A stretch of 19,481 bases of DNA from an uncultured bacterium (GCA_905215595.1 CAJMQZ010000033.1:1-19481); one strand, 5' to 3'; positions 12,477-19,481 are shown, counted from the first letter of the stretch. The notes: generated by a model from the letters alone, not told the origin. Numbers and translations: made by a program.

Positions 12477-13853
12477 TTATGCCTGATATTTTGTTTTCCA
12501 TGCGCCGCTGCGGAAGCGCAGCACAAAGCAGGTCACGCGGCAGGTCCAGTCGATGACCATCGCCACCCACACGCCCACAGCGCCCCAGCCCATGCGGACG
12601 CACAGCAGATAGCTGAAGCCCAGCCGCCAGCATGCCATGCTGAGGATGGACACCACCATGGTGAATTTCACGTCGTTGGCCGCGCGCAGGGCGTTGGGCA
12701 GCACAAAGGACAGCGGCCAGAAGATAATGGCGCAGCCCGCATGGATGGTGACCAGCGTGATGGCCAGCTCCATCGTCTCGCCGGAAAGGGCGTAGATGCC
12801 CACCAGCTGCCGGAGGAACAGCAGGATCGCGCCGTTGGAAAGCCCCATGGTAATGTAAGCCCACAGCAGCAGCTTGCGGGTGTAGTAAACGGTCTGCTCG
12901 TGGTCACCGGCACCGATGCAGCGCCCCACCACCGTGATCATGGCCAGACTGATGGCCTTGCCCGGGATGACGCCCATGCCGTCCAGATTGTTGGCCACTG
13001 CGTTGGCTGCGATCTGCACCGTGCCGAAGGTGGAGATCATGCTCACCACCAGAATGCGCCCGGCCTCGAACAGGCTGTTCTCAAAGGCCGAGGGGATGCC
13101 GATACCCAGAATGCGCTTTGCCATGCCGCCGTCCAACCGCAGGGTCTTGGGCACGGAAAGCACCGCATCCTCCCGGTAGCACTTGCGCAGGATCAGCGCC
13201 GCAGCCACCACGCGGGACACCACACTGGGCCATGCTACGCCGTCCACGCCCATTTTAAAGCCGAAGATGCACACCGCGTTGCCCACGATGTTGATGATGT
13301 TCATCAGAAAGCTGATCTGCATGGAGATTTTGGAGTTGCCGATGCTGCGGAACAGTGCCGCACCGCCGTTGTACAGTGCCAGAAACGGGTAGCTGAGGGC
13401 GATGATCTGCAAGTATTTCACGCCCGCATCCAGCACGTCGGCGTCAATAGAGCCGTAGAACAGCCGGATCATAGGGCGGGCCAGCACAAAGCATACCACG
13501 CCGATCACCACACCGGACAAGCCGCTGAGCAGCAGCAGCTGACCGGCGCTTTTGTTGGCATCCGGACGGTCCTTTGCGCCCAGATACTGGCTTACTACCA
13601 CCGCGCCGCCGGTAGCCAGCGCCGCAAACAGCACGATGATGAGGTTATTGATCATATCCACCAGACTGACGCCGGAGATGGCCGCCTCGCCGCAGCGGGA
13701 TACCATCATCGTGTCGGCCATGCCCACCGTCACTTCCAGCAGCTGCTCCACCAGCAGCGGAATGGCCAGTACCAGCAGTTCCTTCTGGCTGAACAGCGGC
13801 TCCCGCCCGCCGGTCAGGCTGCTTTTTTCATTGCCATGCAGTAGCTTTGTCAT
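12477..13853 (-). CDS. MATE family efflux transporter
   Basis: 458 residues with twelve predicted membrane spans, the standard MATE size. Family features include the first-helix region LVLAIPLLVEQLLEVTVGMA with DTMMVSRCGEAAISGV, then GGAVVVSQYLGAKD, and in the second half IPSAFENSLFEAGRI and GKAISLAMITVVGRCIGAGD. MATE pumps export cationic drugs or metabolites against Na+ or H+; substrate unknown. The start at 13853 is chosen because GGGAGGGGAG lies just upstream; the longer frame reaching 14054 would cross the promoter. It heads a cluster with ExoIII and the small membrane protein. A GC-rich inverted repeat abuts the ribosome binding site and may tune translation. Confidence 0.92.
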   Translation of the reverse strand: MTKLLHGNEKSSLTGGREPLFSQKELLVLAIPLLVEQLLEVTVGMADTMMVSRCGEAAISGVSLVDMINNLIIVLFAALATGGAVVVSQYLGAKDRPDANKSAGQLLLLSGLSGVVIGVVCFVLARPMIRLFYGSIDADVLDAGVKYLQIIALSYPFLALYNGGAALFRSIGNSKISMQISFLMNIINIVGNAVCIFGFKMGVDGVAWPSVVSRVVAAALILRKCYREDAVLSVPKTLRLDGGMAKRILGIGIPSAFENSLFEAGRILVVSMISTFGTVQIAANAVANNLDGMGVIPGKAISLAMITVVGRCIGAGDHEQTVYYTRKLLLWAYITMGLSNGAILLFLRQLVGIYALSGETMELAITLVTIHAGCAIIFWPLSFVLPNALRAANDVKFTMVVSILSMACWRLGFSYLLCVRMGWGAVGVWVAMVIDWTCRVTCFVLRFRSGAWKTKYQA

Positions 13854-13870
13854 CCGTTTCTCCCCTCCCG

Positions 13871-13921
13871 GCACCGGGCGCTTTTCCCGATACGCCGCCG
13901 CTGCCCGGCGCATGCATTTTT
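13871..13921 (-). promoter_or_regulatory. Inverted repeat next to the MATE ribosome binding site
   Basis: On the transcript GCGCCGGGC pairs with GCCCGGTGC (one G-U) around a 33-base loop, and the right arm runs directly into CGGGAGGGGAG, the ribosome binding site. Folding could limit access by ribosomes. The leader otherwise matches no riboswitch that I recognise. Confidence 0.35.
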
Positions 13922-13942
13922 TCGGTTGCAGCAGATGTGTCC

Positions 13943-13971
13943 ATCTTAACACACCACCGGCTGCTTGTAAA
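13943..13971 (-). promoter_or_regulatory. Sigma-A promoter of the MATE-ExoIII cluster
   Basis: On the minus strand TTTACA (-35), exactly 17 bp, then TAAGAT (-10). Start near 13936 gives a leader of about 80 bases. The remaining DNA from 13972 to about 14180 is AT-rich and shows nothing else that I can support. Confidence 0.75.
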
Positions 13972-14182
13972 GCGGTGCAGGCTACATCCCGCGAAAATCC
14001 GCTTTCCATGCCTATCTCCCATTGCCCGCCGGTTTTATAAAGGGTTCCCTGCACGGTTTTCCGGCAGGCTTTCTGTTTTTATGTTTGTTCGTCAGTTTGC
14101 TGGGAACTTTCCATAAAATTTGTGCGTTTCTACAAAAATGCGATTTCCCGCGTATTTTTGGGGAGAAATTTTAAAAAAGCTC

Positions 14183-14211
14183 TTGCAATTTCTGTTCTAA
14201 AGTGGTATGTT
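14183..14211 (+). promoter_or_regulatory. Promoter of the candidate small RNA
   Basis: TTGCAA (14183-14188), a 17 bp spacer and TATGTT (14206-14211), on the plus strand where both neighbouring genes are on the minus strand. The predicted +1 at about 14218 coincides with the first base of the 5' stem of the RNA. Confidence 0.7.
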
Positions 14212-14240
14212 GTATCCAACAAAAGCAAAACTTGGATACA
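14211..14240. promoter_or_regulatory. Perfect inverted repeat over the -10/+1 region (possible operator)
   Basis: TGTATCCAA, 12 bases, TTGGATACA: a perfect 9 bp inverted repeat with centres 21 bp (two helix turns) apart, covering the end of the -10 box and the start site. This is the shape of a dimeric repressor site. Only part of it would be in the transcript, so it is better read as a DNA site than as an RNA hairpin. Confidence 0.4.
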
Positions 14241-14393
14241 TCTTCTCTTTGGAGCAGCAAATTTGGCTCCGCATACGCTTTTGTTTTTAACCTTGCTATT
14301 TTCTTCATTTACCTTCTTATCATTTACCCTGCCTGTCCCGCAAGGGACGAGAAAAGCGATGACCCACCTGCACGGGTCATCGCTTTTTCTTTT
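14218..14393 (+). ncRNA. Candidate small RNA of about 176 nt
   Basis: A stand-alone transcription unit with promoter and terminator but no credible ORF. The 5' end AACAAAAGC (14218-14226) pairs perfectly with GCTTTTGTT (14277-14285), enclosing a smaller hairpin GGAGC (14251-14255)/GCTCC (14266-14270). A pyrimidine-rich, probably single-stranded linker (14286-14332) follows; it contains TCATTTACC twice, 15 bases apart (14305, 14320), and ACCTTCTT, which could pair with purine-rich ribosome binding sites. Next is GTCCC-GCAA-GGGAC (14335-14348), a hairpin capped by a GNRA tetraloop, and then the terminator stem. It matches none of 6S, SRP, tmRNA, RNase P or the riboswitch classes I know. Base-pairing regulation is inferred from the linker only. 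No gene follows in the same direction, which argues against a leader or riboswitch. Confidence 0.62.
14351..14393 (+). terminator. Intrinsic terminator of the candidate small RNA
   Basis: GAAAAGCGATGACCC pairs with GGGTCATCGCTTTTTC around ACCTGCAC, followed by TTTTTCTTTT. The stem is near perfect and AT-rich at its base, so it may also stop transcription coming from the minus strand after mgtE. Confidence 0.93.
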
Positions 14394-14468
14394 GTTCAGG
14401 ACTGTCCTTTGGGCTGGGACGAGCCTAAATGCCCTCTGCGCATTTTCAGCGAAAAAAACACCTTAACG

Positions 14469-14505
14469 CAAAACAGGGCGCTCCCTCGTCGGGAACGCCC
14501 TGTTT
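14469..14505 (-). terminator. Intrinsic terminator of mgtE
   Basis: On the minus strand AAACAGGGCG-T-TCCC pairs with GGGA-G-CGCCCTGTTT around GACGA, followed by TTTTG. It begins 11 bases after the mgtE stop. Confidence 0.88.
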
Positions 14506-14515
14506 GATGCACCCG

Positions 14516-15892
14516 CTATGCAAGGTGGAACAGATCGATCAGCACGACCATGGCAAGGCCATAGTAGACCACGACCGCCACCAGATCGTTGATCGTGGTG
14601 ATCAGCGGGCCGGAAGCAACGGCCGGATCGATATGGATCTTGTGGAACAGCATCGGGATCAACGTGCCCACCAAACTGGAAATGACCATGGACACGATCA
14701 GCGACAGCCCGACGCAGCCGGACAGCAAAAAGGCCGAGGTCCAGACGTAGCCCTTGAAAAAGTGGATGTAGCAGCCCAGAAAGCCCAAGGCCATCACGGC
14801 CAGAATGGCACCGTTCAAAAGCCCCACGCGGGTCTCTTTCCAGAGCAGCTGCAATTTTTTGGAAAGGGTCAGGTTTTCATCCACCAGCACACGGATGGTC
14901 ACAGCCAGCGACTGGGTACCAACATTACCGGCCATATCCAGCACCATGGATTGGAAACAGATGACCACCGGCAGCACCGCTACCACCGATTCAAACGCAC
15001 CGACGACCGAGGAGACCAGCATCCCGAGGAACAGCAATGCGATCAGCCACGGGAGACGCTTTTTCACACTTTCAAAAACGCTTTCGTTCAGATCCTCTTC
15101 GCCGGTCAGGCCGCCCAGCTTTGCGTAATCATCGCCCATCTCATCGTCGACCAGCTCGACCACATCGGACGAGGTGATGATGCCCACCAGCTTACCGGCA
15201 TCGTTCAGCACGGGCAGACTGCGCTCCGCGTAGTCCACGATGCGGTCGATACAATCGCTGATCTGCTCCCGGTCGGTGACATAGGGATAGGAGCGGACGA
15301 TCAGGCTTTCCAAGCTTTCCTCTGCCCGGGCAATGATGAGGTCTTTCAGGTCGATGGCACCATAGAAGTGCTCGTTTTCGTCCACCACATACAGGGTGGA
15401 GATGTTGTCGTTTTCTCCGGCCTGCTTTACCAGCTCGCTCATCGCCTGCCGGATGGTCATATCGTTTTTGATGGAGATGTAGTTGGTGGTCATTCTGCTG
15501 CCAATCTCATCCTCGTCATAAGAGAGCAGCATCTTCACATCTTCCACCGAGTCTTTGTCCAGCTTGTTGACGATCTCGTTTTTATCGGTATCGTCAAGGT
15601 CTTCCAGTGCGTCCACCGCATCGTCCGAGTCCATGTTGGAAATGACCTTTGCGGCCTCGTGGCTGGGCAGCTCCTTCAGGTACGGCTCGGCATCGTCCAG
15701 ATAGGTAAAGATCTCGGCAACGGTATCCACGCCAAGAATGGAATAGAGCGATTGTCGTTCGGCGGGGGTCAGTGCCTCCAACGCATCTGCCAGATCCTTT
15801 TCATGGTAATCCGACAGTTTTTCGGCCAGCTCTGCCTTGGGCAGACCGCTGTGAATGATGCTCAGAATTTCCTGTACATAATTCTTCTGCAT
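14516..15892 (-). CDS. mgtE: MgtE magnesium transporter
   Basis: 458 residues in the standard MgtE order: an N-terminal superhelical Mg-sensing domain (to about 120, acidic, e.g. SNMDSDDAVDALEDLDDTDK), two CBS domains (about 125-245, e.g. IGSRMTTNYISI and SLPVLNDAGKLVGIITSSDV), a connecting helix, and five membrane helices from about 272. Pore and signature sequences are present: DMAGNVGTQSLAVTIRVL and GPLITTINDLVAVVVYYGLA, with the conserved Asp in TTINDL. The cytosolic domains close the pore when Mg2+ is high. The start is ATG 15892, preceded by AGGAGG at 8 bases; the longer frame to 15937 has no such site. The leader is only about 64 bases, too short for an M-box riboswitch, so control is probably at protein level. 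Confidence 0.96.
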   Translation of the reverse strand: MQKNYVQEILSIIHSGLPKAELAEKLSDYHEKDLADALEALTPAERQSLYSILGVDTVAEIFTYLDDAEPYLKELPSHEAAKVISNMDSDDAVDALEDLDDTDKNEIVNKLDKDSVEDVKMLLSYDEDEIGSRMTTNYISIKNDMTIRQAMSELVKQAGENDNISTLYVVDENEHFYGAIDLKDLIIARAEESLESLIVRSYPYVTDREQISDCIDRIVDYAERSLPVLNDAGKLVGIITSSDVVELVDDEMGDDYAKLGGLTGEEDLNESVFESVKKRLPWLIALLFLGMLVSSVVGAFESVVAVLPVVICFQSMVLDMAGNVGTQSLAVTIRVLVDENLTLSKKLQLLWKETRVGLLNGAILAVMALGFLGCYIHFFKGYVWTSAFLLSGCVGLSLIVSMVISSLVGTLIPMLFHKIHIDPAVASGPLITTINDLVAVVVYYGLAMVVLIDLFHLA

Positions 15893-15962
15893 GGGTAGTT
15901 CCTCCTGATTCCGCGAGCTCGACAAATCAAAATCCATCGCTCCGCTTCAAATTTTGCACCTC

Positions 15963-15991
15963 ATCATAGCACATCCGGTATGCGGCGGCAA
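15963..15991 (-). promoter_or_regulatory. Sigma-A promoter of mgtE
   Basis: On the minus strand TTGCCG, 17 bp, TATGAT. Start near 15956. The interval between this promoter and the lacZ terminator holds no gene. Confidence 0.78.
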
Positions 15992-16045
15992 CCCTGCCCG
16001 CGTGAATTTTTTGTAAAAAATCGGGCGCAAAAATCCCCGCAAAAG

Positions 16046-16092
16046 CAAAAAAGACCAAAGCAGCAGTCCTTACGGTACCCACCGCTTTGGTC
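16046..16092 (-). terminator. Intrinsic terminator of the beta-galactosidase gene
   Basis: GACCAAAGC pairs with GCTTTGGTC around a 22-base loop that contains a GGTACC-type palindrome, followed on the minus strand by TTTTTTGCTTTT. It begins 10 bases after the lacZ stop. Confidence 0.9.
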
Positions 16093-16102
16093 AAAAAGCT
16101 AT

Positions 16103-19100
16103 TTATCCTTGCTTCTGGATGGTAAATGCAAAGGTCATGCCCTTTTCCACCGCAAAGCAGGCATCCGCATGGGGTTTTGCGCCCCAACTGTTGTCGCCGC
16201 CCACGCCGCGCTGGAAGGCAGCGCAACGCACGACAGTCTTGTTGTCGTCCCGGGGCAGTTCGTAGAGGTGGCGGGCATTTTCCAGCTCATGGGGCGTGTA
16301 GGGCAGCGCCGAGAAGGTCATGCCGTCCCCTGCAAAGCAGATGCCCGGGATGTTGCCGGTGACCGCTGCGCGGTACACGTCGGTGCGGCTGCCGCACTCC
16401 TGCGGATAGACCGGGCTGTTCTGGGCAAAGTCCTGCCGGATATTGTAGCTCCACTCGCCCATCTTGCCGCCTGCGGTGCGGTCGGCAGCGGTCTCCCGGG
16501 GGCCAAGACCCAGATAGGAGACCTCTGTCAGCTCCCGCCGCAGCGGGAAGAGCAGACCGAACTCCGGCAGCTCAGTGCGCGCGCCCTGCCATGTCATGGT
16601 GATGTCGCAGCGGCCTGCGCCGTCGATGGCAAAATCAATGGGCAGCGTCTGCCCATCTGGCAGGGTGTAGTTTGCGCGGACGGTGACGAACTCATCCTTT
16701 GCTTCGGCAGTCAGGTTATCGCACCGGGCGTAGAGACCGGCGGTTTTCCAGAAGGCAAATGCAAACGGCTCTGCGCAGCCCTCGTCGTTGTTGGTGGGTG
16801 CACGCCAGAAGTTGGGGCGCACGGTATCGTCCAGCAGCTGCACGCCATTATACCGGATGGACACCAGCCCCTTGCCGCGGCCGAAAATATACTCGAAGCC
16901 CTCGCCCTTCACGCCGATGTTGCAGTCCATCTCCACCAATTCCGGCGCGGCAGCGGTGAGCCGTGCTTCGGCGTGGTTGTGCCATACCTGCCCAAAAGCG
17001 GCTTCATAGCCCGCCGGAATGCCGGGCTTTGCAGCCCGCTGCACAGCGGCAACGGTCATGCAGGCAAGCCCAGCCTCCGGCAGAGCGAACGGGAACGGGA
17101 TGTGCACGGTTTTAGCGGGTGCGCAGTCTGCCCGCAGCACCGCGCGGCGCTCCGGCTTGCCGTTGACCGAGGATGCAAACACAAGGTCGTAGGCGCTCAG
17201 GTCGGTAAAGAGGTTCCGGTTTTCAATCACGGCTTCGGTGTCGGTCAGGGTGATTTTCAGCGGTGCGTAGGCCTCCTTGACCGCATCCATCTTGGGAGTA
17301 TTGCGGCGGTCGGGCAGCACAAGGCCGTCCACACAGAATTCCCGGTCGGTGGGGCGGTCGCCAAAGTCGCCGCCGTAGGCAAAGCCGGGCTTTCCGTCCG
17401 GGTCAGTGACCGCGATGCCGTGGTCCATGTACTCCCAGATGAACCCGCCCTGATACAGCGGCTCTTCGTAGGCGTACTCGGTGTAGTCGGTGATGCCGCC
17501 GTTGGAGTTGCCCATGGCGTGGCTGTACTCGCACATGATAAAGGGCTTTTCCGGGTGCTCTGCCAGAAACTTTTTAATGTCTGCCACCGGGGTGTACATC
17601 TGGCTTTCCATATCGGAGGTGGCAGGGTATTCCCGGTTCCAGAAAATGCCCTCGTAGTGCACAAGGCGGCTGGGGTCGGTGCGGCGGAAATATTCGCTCA
17701 TCTCCCACAGGGTCTTGCCGCCGTGGCTCTCGTTGCCGCAAGACCAAATGAGGATGGCCGGGTGGTTTTTGTCCCGTTCCAGCATGGCTTCGGCCCGGGC
17801 AAGCACATTCTCCCGCCACTCCGGCCGGGCACCGGGCAGCGTCCATTTGTCCGAGCCGTCCGCACCCAGCTTCTGCCATGTGCCGTGACTCTCCAGATTC
17901 GTCTCCCCGATGACATACAGACCGTATTCATCGCAGAGCTGCAAGAAATACGGGTCATCCGGGTAGTGGCTGGTGCGCACGGCGTTGACGTTGTGGGCCT
18001 TGAGGTTCTTTACATCCCACAGCATCTCTTCCCGGCTGACGGTGCGGCCGGTGCGGCAGCTCCACTCATGGCGGTTGACGCCCTTGAACACGATGCGCTT
18101 GCCGTTCAAAAGCATCTGGCGGTCTTTCCGTTCAAATTTGCGCAGACCGACTTTCAGGCCGGTGCGCTCCACGAGAGCGCCCTCGCGCAGCAGGGCGATT
18201 TCTGCCTCGTACAGGTTCGGCTGTTCGGCGCTCCACAGGGCGGGGTGCTCCACCGTAAAGGTGAAGGAGACATCCTGCACGTCCTCTCCCACGTCCGGGT
18301 CGGCTTCGCCTTTGCCAAACACCACGCCGCTGTCGTATTCGGCAGGCTCGCCCACCTCGGCGGACTGCTCCTCGCCATCAAACACCACCGACACCGTTCC
18401 CGCGCCGCTGACCTTGCAATCAAAGGTGACAGTTGCGCTGGAAAAATCATCTGCAAAGCTCTGCTTCACAAAGACGTCCTCAAGGTGAAGCTCCGGTTTT
18501 GTGAACAGTTCCACCGACCGGAATAAGCCGCTCATGCGCCAGAAATCCTGATCTTCCAGCCAGCTGCCGGAGGAGAAACGGTACACCTGCACCGTCAGAG
18601 TATTTTCGCCGGGGTGGACGGCGGCGGTCATGTCAAATTCAGCGGGAGTAAAGGCATCCTCGGTGTAGCCGATGTAAACGTCATTGCACCAGACGGCGGC
18701 GGCACTGTCCGCACCGTTCAGCCGCAGATAGCAGCTTGCCCAGCTTTCCGGCAGAGTGAAACTGCGCTGATACTCCCCGATGGGGTTATAATCCTGCGGA
18801 ATCTGACCGGGGTGCAGCTTTTCGTGGCCGTCCCACGGGTACTGGGTGTTGACGTAATGGGGCGTGCCGTAGGGCTGGCCGGGCTTTTGCAGGCTCTGCA
18901 TCTGGATGAAGCCCGGCACGGTCAGGGTATCCCAGTCCGAGAAAGGAGCAGTCAGGTTTTCCGCATAGCGGAAGTTCCACTCGCCGTCTAAGCTGACGGT
19001 CAGGGGCAGTTCGGGGCTGGTCTGGTCGGCAAAGTGGGCATGGAAGGGCAGACGATTCTGCTGGAAAATTTCCGGGTCGGCCAGAAGCGCCGGGGTAATG

Positions 19101-19117
19101 GGATGATTCAAAGGCAT
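16103..19117 (-). CDS. lacZ: Beta-galactosidase, GH2 (LacZ type)
   Basis: 1004 residues, close to E. coli LacZ (1024), with the full domain set: sugar-binding jelly roll, immunoglobulin-like domain, TIM barrel, second Ig-like domain and the C-terminal beta-galactosidase small-chain domain. The acid/base is E463 (WSCGNESHGG) and the nucleophile E530 (MCEYSHAMGNSNGG). NAVRTSHYPDDPYFL and GETNLESHG are also conserved. It hydrolyses lactose and related beta-galactosides; there is no signal peptide, so it acts in the cytoplasm. ATG 19117 is chosen for GAGGTGA about 5 bases upstream; the longer frame to 19213 crosses the -10 box. No permease or regulator is in view, and a terminator-like hairpin separates it from the gene upstream, so it looks monocistronic. 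A broader GH2 specificity cannot be excluded. Confidence 0.95.
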   Translation of the reverse strand: MPLNHPITPALLADPEIFQQNRLPFHAHFADQTSPELPLTVSLDGEWNFRYAENLTAPFSDWDTLTVPGFIQMQSLQKPGQPYGTPHYVNTQYPWDGHEKLHPGQIPQDYNPIGEYQRSFTLPESWASCYLRLNGADSAAAVWCNDVYIGYTEDAFTPAEFDMTAAVHPGENTLTVQVYRFSSGSWLEDQDFWRMSGLFRSVELFTKPELHLEDVFVKQSFADDFSSATVTFDCKVSGAGTVSVVFDGEEQSAEVGEPAEYDSGVVFGKGEADPDVGEDVQDVSFTFTVEHPALWSAEQPNLYEAEIALLREGALVERTGLKVGLRKFERKDRQMLLNGKRIVFKGVNRHEWSCRTGRTVSREEMLWDVKNLKAHNVNAVRTSHYPDDPYFLQLCDEYGLYVIGETNLESHGTWQKLGADGSDKWTLPGARPEWRENVLARAEAMLERDKNHPAILIWSCGNESHGGKTLWEMSEYFRRTDPSRLVHYEGIFWNREYPATSDMESQMYTPVADIKKFLAEHPEKPFIMCEYSHAMGNSNGGITDYTEYAYEEPLYQGGFIWEYMDHGIAVTDPDGKPGFAYGGDFGDRPTDREFCVDGLVLPDRRNTPKMDAVKEAYAPLKITLTDTEAVIENRNLFTDLSAYDLVFASSVNGKPERRAVLRADCAPAKTVHIPFPFALPEAGLACMTVAAVQRAAKPGIPAGYEAAFGQVWHNHAEARLTAAAPELVEMDCNIGVKGEGFEYIFGRGKGLVSIRYNGVQLLDDTVRPNFWRAPTNNDEGCAEPFAFAFWKTAGLYARCDNLTAEAKDEFVTVRANYTLPDGQTLPIDFAIDGAGRCDITMTWQGARTELPEFGLLFPLRRELTEVSYLGLGPRETAADRTAGGKMGEWSYNIRQDFAQNSPVYPQECGSRTDVYRAAVTGNIPGICFAGDGMTFSALPYTPHELENARHLYELPRDDNKTVVRCAAFQRGVGGDNSWGAKPHADACFAVEKGMTFAFTIQKQG

Positions 19118-19147
19118 ACATGTCACCTCGCAGCATTTTCTGCTTTT

Positions 19148-19153
19148 ATTATA
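19148..19153 (-). promoter_or_regulatory. -10 box of the beta-galactosidase gene
   Basis: A perfect TATAAT on the minus strand, 30 bases before the ATG. The -35 position (GCTGTT, 17 bp upstream) is poor and lies in the arm of the preceding hairpin, so an activator may be needed. Confidence 0.6.
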
Positions 19154-19165
19154 GCACAGGATATA

Positions 19166-19198
19166 AGAAAAACAGCCGCACAAAACGACTGTTTTTCT
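19166..19198 (-). terminator. Terminator-like hairpin after the right-edge gene
   Basis: AGAAAAACAG pairs perfectly with CTGTTTTTCT (10 bp) around a 13-base loop, 14 bases after the stop of the partial gene. The T-rich arm serves as the U-tract. The hairpin also overlaps the -35 region of the lacZ promoter. Confidence 0.6.
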
Positions 19199-19212
19199 GG
19201 AAAGAAGCGACA

Positions 19213-19481
19213 TCAGTCCGCTTCGTCAAAGACCTCGGTGTCCAGTTCTGTGTGCCCCTTGGGGATGTGGTACTTCACGGCAGGCAGATGGACGTTGGTG
19301 AAGTACAGGCTGGTGTTGGGGTCGCAGCCGATGACCACGGCTTCTCCCCTGCCGCGCACGGTGCAGCGCAGGGTGTCGCAGCTGGCGGTGGCAAGGCCGT
19401 CCTCAGTGCATTCCTCATAGCCCGGGGCAAAATTGGGCACGGCAAAACCGCAGTCGTAGGCTTCGCAGTCGAAACTGCTGT
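19213..19481 (-). CDS. Unrecognised Cys-rich protein, C-terminal part
   Basis: The frame is open to the window edge, so only the last 89 or so residues are seen. The GTG at 19440 would give a 75-residue protein but has no ribosome binding site in view, so a longer gene starting outside the window is more likely. The visible part has six cysteines (CEAYDC, YEEC, ATASC, LRC, VIGC), then VVIGCDPNTSLYFTNVHLPA and a charged, acidic end (TELDTEVFDEAD). No membrane segment or known catalytic motif was found, and I do not recognise the family. It lies upstream of lacZ on the same strand but a terminator-like hairpin and a fresh -10 box separate them. Confidence 0.6.
   Translation of the reverse strand, partial: SSFDCEAYDCGFAVPNFAPGYEECTEDGLATASCDTLRCTVRGRGEAVVIGCDPNTSLYFTNVHLPAVKYHIPKGHTELDTEVFDEAD

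Noticed and set aside
12351..13844. Plus-strand frame opposite the MATE and ExoIII genes
   Set aside because: Extremely His/Gln-rich translation, a shadow of membrane-protein codons on the other strand.
14218..14393. Identity of the RNA as 6S RNA, SRP RNA or a riboswitch
   Set aside because: The 5' and 3' ends do not pair as in 6S; GGAGCAGC only superficially resembles the SRP core and lacks the conserved GGAAG asymmetric loop; no gene lies downstream for a riboswitch to control.
14122..14507. Two overlapping plus-strand frames (from 14122 and 14202) in the MATE-mgtE gap
   Set aside because: Both run through the promoter, the strong terminator at 14351-14393 and on into the mgtE terminator, with no ribosome binding site. 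Structure fits a noncoding RNA better.
15893..15956. M-box magnesium riboswitch ahead of mgtE
   Set aside because: The leader from the predicted start is only about 64 bases, far shorter than an M-box, and shows no terminator/antiterminator pair.
15980..18526. 848-codon plus-strand frame opposite lacZ
   Set aside because: It covers the lacZ terminator and catalytic region in antisense; lacZ is unmistakable and this frame has no recognisable domain.

Overview
The window comes from a GC-rich (about 60%) low-GC-phylum anaerobe. Gene content (a spoIIR homologue, a UPF0237/UPF0210 pair, PC4-type YdbC, DUF3842, M20 Sapep dipeptidase, MgtE), strong AGGAGG-type ribosome binding sites, TTG/GTG starts and two palindromic intergenic repeats of the kind common in gut Clostridia point to Oscillospiraceae, most likely the Faecalibacterium/Gemmiger/Subdoligranulum group. 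This placement is inferred from style and content, not from a marker gene. No tRNA, rRNA, CRISPR array, phage gene or transposase was seen.

Layout. Positions 1-303 hold the start of an Lrp/AsnC regulator on the minus strand, cut by the window edge. Its leader contains a 180 bp palindromic MITE-like element (350-529). A plus-strand operon follows: a UPF0237 ACT-domain protein and a UPF0210 (PFL-like) protein, closed by a strong terminator. Next, still on the plus strand, come SpoIIR and a double peptidoglycan-binding-domain protein. A second palindromic repeat (3656-3787) and a terminator separate these from an sbcD-sbcC operon with its own promoter, trailed by a proline-rich unknown protein. 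A PC4-like ssDNA-binding protein and an overlapping HD-domain hydrolase form the last plus-strand coding unit, ending at a symmetrical terminator at 9214-9258.

From 9268 to 13853 everything is on the minus strand: a MATE exporter, exodeoxyribonuclease III and a small membrane protein in one tight cluster, then a PepV-like dipeptidase with a DUF3842 protein. The 661 bp gap 13854-14515 holds the MATE promoter and, pointing the other way, the most interesting signal here: a complete promoter, a structured RNA of about 176 nt with no convincing ORF, and a strong intrinsic terminator, which together look like an unannotated small RNA. To its right on the minus strand are a CBS-regulated MgtE magnesium transporter with its own promoter and terminator, a complete GH2 beta-galactosidase, and the C-terminal end of an unrecognised Cys-rich protein cut by the window edge.

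Most genes are housekeeping: DNA repair (SbcCD, ExoIII, possibly the PC4-like protein), ion and drug transport, peptide and lactose hydrolysis. No large new defence or metabolic system was found. The points worth following up are the small RNA candidate, the uncharacterised ACT/UPF0210 pair, the PC4/HD pair, the proline-rich protein after sbcC, and the two mobile-looking repeats.
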